NCBI GenBank assembly: GCA_038501785.1
Contig: JBAMJR010000001.1
Span: 2,718,501-2,782,500 of the forward strand
Reading direction: 5' to 3'
Source of the DNA: Myoxocephalus aenaeus
Taxonomy: Eukaryota; Chordata; Actinopteri; Perciformes; Cottidae
DNA length: 64,000 bases
Shown here: positions 13,201 through 25,600 of the stretch, piece by piece
Position numbering within the stretch: the first letter of the stretch is position 1
How the letters are laid out: each line of letters opens with the position of its first letter
The notes under the pieces: model-generated
Databases searched by the model: none
The model's input: only the letters and a program-made list of their open reading frames with translations
Told to the model about the DNA's origin: nothing
Made by a program: the position numbers and the translations under genes

Positions 13201-16200
13201 GATTTCCCGCTCAAAGTCCCTGAGGTGCTCGGCGGTGCTGTGCTGCAGTTTCTTCACGGCCACCACCTCCCCTGTGCTGTCCTGCAGGGGGTCGTACCTG
13301 CACATCTCCACGCTACCAAAGTTCCCCTGCCGCGTGGGGTCAGAGGACAGGAGATGTAAGAGACATAGAAACCGCTATCTTGGTTTTGAGCACACATTAA
13401 ATTAGCTTTTCTAATGTAGAAAAGTATAAATTGGTTCATTCTCATTGACTGAGATGGAATCAGTGAGATATCTAACGACAAGACAAATAATCAGTTATGA
13501 CAGAAAGCAATAGACGTCATCTTCAGAAATGATTTTCTCTCATGTCAAATAGTGCTCAGAGCATTATGACAATATTTAAGATGTGAGCTGAAACTGCTGA
13601 TTAGTCATGTGAGTTTGATGTTTGCTTCTGTCCATTTCCAACACCCACATTAAGACACTGACTAAAACAAAAAAAAACCTAAAGAGAGCGTGAACGAAAG
13701 TTTGAACAGATTTGAATCTCTCTCTGAAATAGTTTATAACGGTCAAGAGAGATCAAGCAAATAAGTTATTAAAAACCTGCCCGCTTAAAGACAATGTCTA
13801 AATACTATGAAGGAGATGAAAGAAAAAGAAAGTTCTGGATGAACATATAGTTTGTGTGTGTCTGCATGTCTCACTTTGCCGAGCTGCTTGAGAAAGATGA
13901 GGTGCCGCTCCTCAAACTGGGCGGGCTCCTGGCTCTCGGAGGCCCACGGGAAGCCGAAGCCTCTCGTCCTGTTGGGCACCATGTCGCTCTCCACCAGCAG
14001 CTCATAGTCTGCAACGCAACAAGGTGTTAAAGTCGTTCTATAAAAACGATCTTGATAAAACCCTTGTCGGGCATTGTGTGTCCACGTGATCAATAGATCT
14101 GTCTGTCAGATGTGAAAAGGTCGCCTGTGGGTCATTTTCTCTTCTCTTCCTACCTGGTGTGAAGAGGCTGTTGAGGTCTCTGATGATTGCTCTGAAGGAG
14201 GGCCGGTGTGAGGGCTCATAGTCCATACAGCTGTTAATCAGATTGGCCAGCTCGGTCCATTTGGGAGCCGGCAGCTGGTGCCTGTCCTCATAGAACAAGT
14301 TCTTCTGCAGAGCAAAAGAGCAAAAGTCAGAAGCTGCAAGTGTTCAAACTGAGTTAAATACACAAACAAACCATCAAGACGTTCTTAAAATAATCTATGG
14401 AACATGTTTCAAATAGCCTTGTGTCCTTCTCCCTTTAAAACAAATTGTATGAGTTAAAGCATTAATTTGACATTTTAGAAAATATGGTTATTACTTTTCC
14501 TTCCAAGAGTTAGATGAGATGAGTGATACCACTCTCATGTCTGTACGGTTCATATGAAGCTACAGCCAACAGCTGGATAGCTTAGCTTAGCATAATGACT
14601 GGAAACAGTTGAAAACAGCTAGCCTGAACACCATAGTGTAAAAATGACACTGGAACTATTTCTTGTTGGGGACTTTCTGAGGCCAGGCAACCAAATTAAT
14701 TCAACATTTCCCAAAATGTCAAACTATTTATTTATTACAGATCGTTTTCAATAAGTCAATACTCTGAATGCATTTTGTGACCTTTGAGCAGTCCAGGGTG
14801 CCGAGCGGTTTGTCTCCGCCACTGCAGATCTCCCAAAGGGTGGTCCCAAAGCCCCACTTGTCTGTGGCTAGACTCAGGTTTTGGGGGTTTTCAATGCACT
14901 CGGGGGGCACCCATGGGATACGCTCCACCAGAACTGATGAATGGACACGAGGAAACATAGAAGCACACAGAGAAGGAAACATATGAATGGAATAAGAGGT
15001 GGCAAGAAGGGAGATAAAAAAAAAATCACACCAAAGCAAAACTATGTTCACATGACTTGTGTCTCTCCGCAGGTGTGAGGTTTACGTTGTCTCACATCAG
15101 GACAGTGCATGACTCCAAGTCTCTCACCTTCTTTGGGCAGCACGGTGATGCTGATACCCGGGTCACTGAGTTTGATAAAGGGCGGGCAGCCCGTCATCCG
15201 ATCCTCCTCTCTGATCAAAAGGACGTTCTTGGCACAAACGTTTCCATGAACAAGGTTCTTATCCTCCTGCGTGCAGACGTGACAGAGACAAATTAACTCA
15301 CATTCATACGGCACCTTTTTTATTTGCACATTGGTTGAAGATATTTCTCTTTAGCTTGAGAATCAGAACGTGTCATGTGCTGCCCCACACAGATTTCTAG
15401 TGTGTACTGCATTGTGTTGGAGGTCTTACCAGGTAGTGCATGGCCCAGGATAGCTGCTTGGCCACTTCTAGCTTCCAGATGATGTTAACACCGCTTTTAT
15501 TCTTTTTCAGGTACGTGTCCAGTGAACCAAATTTACCATACTCCTGCACCATCATGTCTGACAGGGAGATGTAAGAGACATCCTTGTATTAATCACTACT
15601 ATTCACATAGAACATCTTTTCAACAAAACTCTTTCTATAAAACCAGTTTGCGGTTTACTGTCTTAGTTTCTTCAAAGACACTTTGACAGCAGTTACAGAG
15701 TTACTTTCTGCATCCATTAATGTCTTCATTCACATGTTGCCATCTTAAACAGTTCAGTTTTCATTTTCCCACACGAGTCTATCTATCTATGTTCTATCTA
15801 GGGTCATAAAATCCAGTCCACGTCCTACATGGTCTGTGAGGGGACCTAAACTGGCGACTCTCCAGTTCCCAAGCCAAGTCCCCATGGACGAAACAACTGC
15901 GACCCAATTATTATTATTATCATGCCTGCATTCCCCTAAAAAGCTTAAATAGCCCATGAAATAAGAAATAGTAATAGCTACAAAGCCACGCCTTTTATTT
16001 TCTATGTTGATATAGTGTATATTTATGTATTTGTTTATAGGCCTGCATATGAGCAAATGTGTTTTTATAGGCTATCGCTGTGATTCATGAAGCCTAAATG
16101 CGAGAATACATTGCTTTGTGTCAGTGTTGCTGTTATCTCCATTTCAAAGTCATTTATTATAGTCTTTGTTTTTCTTCCCAGCCTGCTCTTTTCCTGCACT

Positions 16201-16638
16201 CAGAAATGTGAACGGTAAATGCTTCCAGACAATACTGCTCTGATGTGCGTGAGCAGTTTCAGGTGGAGTAAAGATCAAGACTGCAGCGGCCCATTAGTGC
16301 CTCCCGAGGCACTAATGGGCCGCTGCCCTGACCCATCACAGTGGAAGGGTCAGTGCTCAGCAGAGAGCAGGTTCAGAAACCTTGTTTGATTGTCTCAGTT
16401 GCCGACAGGAACATCCTTTAACCTCAACTGTTGTAAACAAAACTGTTTTAAGCGTAAAAACTTGCTCTTTTGCATTCAGGATTACAACAGCCTGTTATTC
16501 ACAGTTATAACACACAAAACACAGTTTTGTCTTGTTTTCAACATCCCTCTAATCTAAAATCTTAAAGTGTCCTTTTTATATGCCCGATGTGAGGGTAACT
16601 ACAATAATGTCTCCCTTTGTGACCATATCTGGTTAATT

Positions 16639-16674
<36 letters not shown>

Positions 16675-19600
16675 GTAGACTTACTCTCATTGCCACAAAC
16701 GCACACGCCAAAGTTGAGGAGCAAGTGCTTGTGGGAGAGCTGGCTCATCATACTGGCTGCTTCAAAGAAGGACTGTGAGGGAAAAATAAGAGAAGAGATC
16801 CGATTACCTTGTCTCCTTTCAACTCATGACCCCAGAGTTTGTTTAATCAGATCCACTCACTCACTCACTCACTCACTCACTCACTCACTCACTCACTCAC
16901 TCACTCACTCACTCACTCGCCCACTCCCTCAACAGGCCCACCTCTGAGTAGTTGCGGTGAGCCTTGTCCAGGATCTTGATCACGACGTCTATCTGGTGTA
17001 TCTCTCCATAGTCTCCCAGCTCCTTCCTCACACCGCAGAAGATCTTGGTGAACGTTCCTTGGCCCAGACTCTCATTCTAAAGCACAGAGTTTTACTATGT
17101 TGAATTTTACTGCTTTCTCTCAGTCAAAGATACACTTCTTTGACCAATATTCTCCACCCATAAAGTACTGGAACACCCTGTGGTGGCACTTTAAAGATGA
17201 ATTCACAAGAAGCAAGCTCATCCTTTGAGAGTATTAAGAGTTTTATTTGCAAATGCATATTTCCCGGCTGGCTTGCAAGAGAGATACTGAAGGAAGTTTA
17301 GATAAATGCATATTTTGACCCTTGGCCGTGTTTTTTGTCTGTAGATTCATAACCTCAAGTCTAGAGTCTTGTTCTGCCTCTGTATTCTGGGAATTAATAG
17401 TTGAATGATTAACACGACAACATTAGCTGGGAAGCCAGAGGAGGCAGAAAGAGACAAGCACTTTGCCAAGAGGCCTAATATAAGACAGTATAACATAATC
17501 ATTCGTGAATAAGGTTTTAAACTGCGAATACAATAAGTATTTCCAAGGATAATATATTGTTTTTAATAATCATAATAATGGCAAAGACCTGTATGATATA
17601 CGGTTCTTGAAATGACATATTAAAGACATAATGAAAGCTACAAGCTTCCTCACTTGGAGGCCAGAAACTAAACTGAATAAATCCGACTGCTGTCATCCTT
17701 CCACCTGCCAGCTAGATCTTGTTTGACCTCATGGACTGCTCAAGATTCAACTCAATACATTTAAGGCCAGGATCTTAAAAAGCTCTGATAAATGCACAAC
17801 AAAGCTGAACAGGAAGATTGAGAGAAAACACATCTTGAATCTGGTAAGGGTTGAGTGAGAAGAAAATATTTCAGTACAGAAAAAAACCCTAGGCTCTGAT
17901 GAACAGCGCTAGGGGTTGTCTGTGACACAGCTGCTGTACAAAACTTAAAATGCTCAACTAAAAGATGGTGAGACAGAAATGGAGCAGTCAGCAAGGTGAG
18001 CGCATGGCTGACAGACACAATCCTGTCCTCTCACATGTCCACAGGGACTGCTAGTGATGCTGAGCTACAACAGGTGAATCAATTGAGGAAGTGTCTTTGT
18101 TCATTGTAGCGACCTCATGACCCCAGCAGGAGTCCTTCTCGTCCTTTCTGATCGATACTTGTGGCACGCTCTCTCATATTGAATGAAGGCCTGCATCCGT
18201 ACATTTTGTACTGGCTTCCCACTTTGGTGCAGATCCTCTTTATAAATGTATAACTTATTTGCTCAGGAACCCGTAAACAAGGGCCTTTGATACTGTTTGA
18301 AACTAAGCATCTACATGCATCTAATCTTGAACACTAATGACCCAATAAGACTGTAGAAATGGCGTACTTATTTTCAGATGAGAGGAAAGCTGAAGTGAGG
18401 AGGGTTATCTTACAATGACGAGGTCCTCTTTTCGGATCTTGTGGAAGACCATCTGGCTGATGTTGTGTTCGTGGAGCCCAGGAGACAGTGGGACATCAGC
18501 ACCTTGATTATTTCTACACACCACAAGGTTGGATTTGTCTGAAGAAAAGTAAAGATGGGCAGTGATTAGGAAAACTCTCATTGCGACACAACAACTGACT
18601 GTCACTGCCGCAGGGTGATAGCTTTCCATTGTGAGACACTATGAAATGAAACATATGAATTAGGAAAGCAACAGCTACCAAATGTGAAATTAGACTGCTT
18701 AATTTATAGTTCCTAACCATGAATATAACTTATGAGATTTGTTATCTATATTTATTTAGAGATTCAACGTTAACTTTAAGCGTCATTCATATTTTGTAGC
18801 CTTGAAAATGTAAATCTACAGCTCACATAATCTCTGCATTTTGAACAATGTGTACGAGGTATTGTTCCAAATGAGCTTCAATAAAGAATTCGATAATTAA
18901 TTGACTAACAGAACTTAACAAAACTCACTCAAAGTGTTACAATTTATCCAGTTTAAAGTATGAGTTCATACATATATGATGGAAATGATGCTGTTGCCTT
19001 TTTTTGCATCCTCATGGACAAAGAAACAAATAAGAAAAGGTCAGGTCCATAATAACAATAACAACAATAAAAGGTCTTAGCTGTTCTGGAGAATATTTTT
19101 GTTGCATTAAATGTCTGCATTTGATTGTATATGTGTTCTTTTACCTGTCGTATTATGAGTGCATGTCATGCAGTATTATCTTAGTCAGGGGTAGTCAAAC
19201 ATACGGCCCGTGGGCCGGCTCCGGCCCGCCAGGGGGTCCAGTCCGACCCATGGGATAATTGTTAAAATTGCAGAAAAAAAAGAAAAGAAAAAAAAGCTGA
19301 GCTGGGGCTCGAACCACTGATTGAAAAACGGGAACGCTATCCATTGACCCAGTCACAATGGATTAGTGCCTTGACATTACTAAACATATTGCCCAACTGC
19401 GAGGGAATCTGCAGAGGAGAGGTCAGGCAGGTAAACAGTGGGCTGATGTCTGAATTTTTGGTCTTTATGTTTCTAGTTTATTGTAGAAAGACCTTAAAAT
19501 AGGGTTTATCATCCAAAAACCTTCACCAATGATTTAAACATAGAGAAATATTGTCATTATGTATGCGTTAATATGCTGTGATTTTACTGGTTCGGCCCAC

Positions 19601-22600
19601 TTGAGATCAAAACAGGCAGCATGCGGCCCCTTCACTAAAATGAGTTTGACACCCCTGATCTTAGTGTATGTGTGTGCATGCTTACCTTTGAGGCTGGGTG
19701 AGCAGCACCTGGTCAGCTGAAACGTGTATCCATCGGAGCGGAGCGCCTCCTTTTGGTAGCAATGCAGAAGTTCCCTGAGTGAGCCGAAGCTCCTCTTGCC
19801 ACCGCTCAGAAGGTACTCTCCTGAGTCCGTCTTCACGATCTGACAGTGCTTATAGTCCACCATAGTTTCAGACTGAAATAAAAAAAAATAGCACTCATTA
19901 CTTTTAAATTGTTCTGAACATGCCAACCGTATTATTAAAAAGACTACAAAGTACACTCTGATTGAGTGCTCTCAGTCCACACTGGCCATGAAGACATCCA
20001 TTCATGAAGTGATGGGGGACAACATCCACAGTCCTCTTTCTGTGCAAATATACAGTACAAAGTTTATCAGAAGTAAAAATGAAGCAGTGTTAATCACTTA
20101 AATATGAAGCAGCGTTAATCACTTAAAGTGAGAATAAAGACTCCCAGTTGCTTGCTGGGCTGAAGTGGAGGGACAGCAACTCAAAGAGGGAATTTGGTCA
20201 TAAAAAGACTAACTTTGAAAGACCTCCCCGATCCCCAGAAGCATCGCATTATCTTCCAGAGAAACTTCCAAGCAATTCCTTGATTTATATTAAAGTCTAA
20301 TGGCCCTGGTTGTGTTGACGCATCGCATCAGCCGATGGAAGAGACCTTTTGGCGGCCTGCTGTGGTACGTGCAGTCATGCGCTGGAGAAGCGAGTTAGTG
20401 ATGTCAGTGAGCAGTGTTGAAGGAGCCTGTTTATTTGAGTCATGTGAGAAATACAGTAGTGCACATTGATTATGACCCAACATGGACAGCTTACCCCCAC
20501 CACAAAGGACATGAAGAATTTGTCGTAGTCCTTGGGGCTGCACCGAAGGCTGTACAGACCTTGGTGATTTCCAGAGCGACGCAGTTTAGCAATCGTGAAC
20601 TCCATCCTGTGATCAAAGAAACAGAATGTGTGTGTGTGAATGGCTCTGTGGTTGCGGGTGCACGTGTGACGTGCTACAGTATATCTGTGTATGTGTGAGG
20701 TACTCACGACACAGGGCCGTGGCAGTAGCTCTCAATGCACTCCAGAAGTCTTGGTGGAGCGACCTCTTTGCACAGATAATGATGGGCGTCTGCAACCAGT
20801 CTGTAATACCCGTCAACTAAGGATACGAAGGAGAGAGCCTCTGGGAGCGAATGAAACTCCAGTTCCTTTGCGGGAAGAAGAGGACACAAATAAATCATTC
20901 AGTGCCTTTAAAAAAAACTTGAAATCAATGTCGAAACTAAACCTTCAAGCCATGTGTTATGTAAGGATGCAGCACTACGGATACTGAATCAAATAGCTGG
21001 ATCAGTAGGGCCAACCTATTTAATTCAATACTTAATAGTATATCTTTATATACTGGAATTGTAATTCTTCTTTAAGTTTCATGCAATGTAGTGTAACAAA
21101 TTACGCTACACTTTAATGTTGCCAAACGGCAATTTGGCTTACAGGCTGTAGTAAAAATGAGATTGGAATGAAGCAGAGTAAATAAATGATCCATTTGAAA
21201 GTGACGACAGAGCGATGCAGAGCATGAGGAGCAGTTCAGGGTGCACTCTACCAGGATCTGGTTGTCCTGTCTGGTGAGGGTAACTATGCGACTCTCCACT
21301 GAGCTGTCCTTATCGGCCTGTTTGATGCTGATGTCGATCACCTCTGGGAAGTCACAGTATGTCTGCAGCTCCTGGAGGCACAAAAAGAGCACAAAATAGT
21401 GGATTACATTTGTATGAGACGAAGAAGCGTGCGCACACACGTGCACTCTTGTCGATATTGGCCATTTTAACCAACTCCTAGAGCTCCATCTAATGGTAAA
21501 AAAACTGCCATGGCAGCTTCACATTGTGGCAGACTGCTGTATGATGCATTAACGCGGCGACATAAAGCCATCTATTGGCCCTCACCTCTTCTTCCTCCTC
21601 CTCCGCTTTCCCTTTTGACCACTGGATGCCCGTGTTGCCCGTGACAACGATGGCGAACTCGTGGGCAGAGAGGTCGGCGACCTGGAAGCGCTCAGCGTAG
21701 ATGGAGGGCTGCAGCAGCTCCAGGCTCATCAGGTACTTGAGCTTGAGGTTACACACCGTGGCCTTGCATTCACTGAACTGCTGGATGAACTTCTTGAAGC
21801 GATAGCGGATCCTCTTCCGAGTCAAGATGTTATATTCCTGGATGCGGCTTCGCATGCTTTTTGGCAGGAAGGATTTGTAGCTAAAAGCGGGGAGGGTCAT
21901 ATCAAAGTAAGGAGGACGTGATGAACAAATAACAGGAAAGGCACAATGAGAAGGGAGGGGCAAGTGAAAGAGGAAACAAGGTCAAAAGAGCACACGCTAA
22001 CGCTTTGTGGCAGTTCAGCCAGTGTGCACGCTGCGTGCACCTCAGGGGAACTAGTCAATAACCCCAAAAAGGGTCAGGTAAAACAAAATGAAATAATATT
22101 AATGATGAATTGTATATGAAAGGGATATTTCAAGTGCAACACACCTCATGAACTGAAACATCGCACAAAGAGATAATTCATTCAGCTGCATGAGCACGCA
22201 TAATGAAACTATCGAGATGCTCACTGTGATCTGAGGAGCCCGTCACACTGCTCTGACCGTTATTCATGACCCGTACGACATGCACACCAGCATAACAGCG
22301 AGCGCTACCAATTATTTAGGGAGGAGAGTGTGCAGCAAATATCAGACTCAAACCGTCTGATATTTTCAGATCATTGTTGTATCAGTTAAATGTGTTATTT
22401 TCCTTGTCTTAAAGGCTGCTTTATATTAAAGTGGTGAACATTTCTGGGCTTGCCATGTTAGAGGCCACTAGTAGAGGGATGATTCTACCAGGCTGTCCTT
22501 CATACTCACATTTTAAACCATTTACATATTCTTAATAATGATACTTGGTTTGGCCGTTAGTGCATCCTACCTGGTGTAATTGTAAATGTCCACAGGTGAC

Positions 22601-25600
22601 TGCCCGCTCTCTTTGGCGAGCCTCATCATGTCCAGCACCGCCATGCCCAGACACTCCTCCTGGGCCTCGTGGCTCACTGGAATATGAACCCAGCCATTCA
22701 GAAAGTCACTACGCCTCTGGAGGAGGGAAACAAAACATATGATGCAAAAAAAAGAAAATCTGTAAAATCAATATTACATCAACAAACTCAGGACTGGTTT
22801 GGTTTGGACCTGCACAAGTCTAGTTTTACACCAACAGGCGTCTCTAAGAAACATCCTGTCGGTTGATCTGTTGACACACACCTCATGTTGTCAATGTGAC
22901 GGTGGAGATAAAAACAAAGCTGAACAGAGCAGCATGTGTCAACTTCACACAAACATGTGGGAAAGAAAAAAACACACAGACACACACAGTGAAGAGAACC
23001 CTTGTTCCCCATTTCTACTCTTACTACCACACTTCCTGTTTTCTGAACTTAAACAATGGCTGACATGACAAACAGACTGGCAGGCAGTCAGAGAGGGAGG
23101 GTTGCAAACAGATTGTATCTCCCCCACCCAACAGTTATGTTTCTGGTTATGTTTTAAAAGAGCAAAGCAGGGAAGAGAGAGAGTGGGCTTGAGGTTAAAG
23201 AGAGGGCATCGCGAAGACACTGTCCTTTGGTTTGGTTTCAGAAAATAAAATAAAAAGCTGCCTTAATTATGATATGAAGTGCATGTTGTAAAGACTAACC
23301 TGAAAAAACAGGTATGCCATGACATGGTCATCCATCACAGGGCTCTCCATCCCCTTGGACACGCCGTAGCGATGGGCATTCAATGTACTGCCGCTGTTAT
23401 ACCAGCCAGGGAAATAGTATCTGGATAGAAAAAAAGAGGTCAGAAGTTCCAATAAGAAAAGGAATCTAAACATAAACACATAAAAAGTCTGAAACCAAAA
23501 ATACACAGTAAAAACATCTACCTGATTCTGAAGTGCAGACTCTCAGTGGCTGTCGGCTGCAATTTGAAGATGTGATTAGGAGGAAACCAGATCCTGTCAC
23601 TTTCCCTCATCAGACCAAACAAGCTGCAGTACACTGGAGCAATCCCTGAAAAGCCAGAAAAAACAATCATCTGTATACCGGTACTATAATACATCATTTT
23701 ATTCTGGAACTGGGACAGTGGAGCAACCTCATACCTGTAATTAAAATTAAAGAAGCCAATTGACACGCTCCTTTTTGATACCTTAAGTTAGACATAAAGT
23801 GTTTAAAGCTTTTGCATCACGTTACTACGGTAATTTGTTGCCACTATATATACAACAACTGGCCAATCTTTAGAAGTACACAAAGTCTTGCATATGTTTA
23901 CACACACACATCACTTGTGTTGTGGTAGCAATGTAGACTGGAAGCATATTCATAGTTTGCTGTCCACATTAAAGCTCCCATGAACACTTGTATGAGTTTG
24001 ACTGTTGTCAGGAGTTTTGTTTGAAATGGATGACTTTTACAACCTCTTCTGATGATAATAGCCTACTTTGGGGGAAATGTATTGAATTCAGTCCCACATG
24101 TGTACTCCTCATTACGATGGGTATTTGGAAGACATTTTTGGAATAATAAAGTGAGAAAAAAATTAACCTTTGAGAGACTGCACATGCAAATGCCTGAATG
24201 GGTGGAAGGACAACGTCCTCAAGAGAGACCCACGGAGACGTGTCCCCTACAGCTCTTCTAACTGTGAGTCCGATGGTGCGCCTGCTACAATGTTTGATGC
24301 AAATGTCTGTACTGGCTGCATTAAGTCTGTCACGCCAAAGTATTACAGTTGACAGAGTTATGTTATGGCTTTATGGTGGAGGTAATCCGATTTAGCTTGA
24401 GCAATATTCTTGCTTTTGTTCATTAAGTTTACATTAAAATAATGTTTTGCTGCGCTGTGATGCACTCTGACGCAGACATTGATTTTGTATTTTGTAATGT
24501 GTTTTGTAATGTGTTTTTGAATCAAACACGGGTTGTTAAGCACAATTCTAAACCTGAGCTACTATCAATAGTCTGGGTGTCCTTGTGATGTCATTCCAAC
24601 CATATTTCAATCTGGACCTGCTGTGAACACATCTGTTATTACAGGTGTTTTACCAGTGTTTTACCAGTCATTAGCAGACAAAACATTTACTCACACAGCA
24701 GGAAGCACTCACAGAGTGAAGCAAAGGTATGAAGGAGGTGTGTTAGAGGAAGCATGCTGAACCACAACAGGGGAAGTGGTGTCAAAGTACTAAGAAAGTT
24801 GATCTATAAGCAAGTCCCACCGTGTCTTATTTGTTACATTATCAAATAATAAAGTATACTTAAACTTTCTTTCAATTAACGTATATATTACATTCATGCT
24901 ATTCTACCTCTGAATTTAATCCATCCGAGCATAGAGGAGCAGCTCTGGGAGTAATTTAGGGTTCAGTGTCTCACTCAAGGACACTTAGACGTGCAGACCC
25001 GGTGTAACAGGCTATAGTATACCGCCAGTCCGGACTATACCTGGGGTTAAAGGGGCCTAGGCTAGATTCATACTCCTCAGGCCAGATTATACCCCCATGA
25101 TATCAGTAGTGTTGAGTGATATACACAATAATTTTTCAACATTTTATTGGGGGTTCAGCTTTGTCAGGTAAGTTAAGTGAGAAAGCTAACTGGCTTAAAT
25201 CTTAGAACTCTAAAACATAGACTTGTATTACTTCAACCAGAAAAATTGAAAAAATATTAGACTTCCACAAAGATCAAAGATTACTACCACTTCTCAGTAG
25301 TGTTACACATTAAAATGAAGCTACTGTTACTGGTAGCGTTGCACTGATCGGCAGAGCAATACATAAGTTGGGATATATTTCTGTGAGCTGCTTTGCATGT
25401 ACGAAAGAGTTACCATGCTCTTTATTGGCCAGTAAGGTACATTACATTAAGCTGATGCTTTTATCCACAGCGACTTAAATTTTTGCTCTATACACCATAG
25501 ACACAGCAAGGGGAGCAATTCAGGGTTAAGTGTCTTGCTCAAGGACACATCAACATGGACTAGTGGAGCCAAGGCTCGAACCACCAATCCTCTGATTGAA

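Noticed and set aside
16856..16918. Tandem array considered as a CRISPR or minisatellite structure
   Set aside because: A simple tetranucleotide without spacers; CRISPR does not occur in animal genomes.
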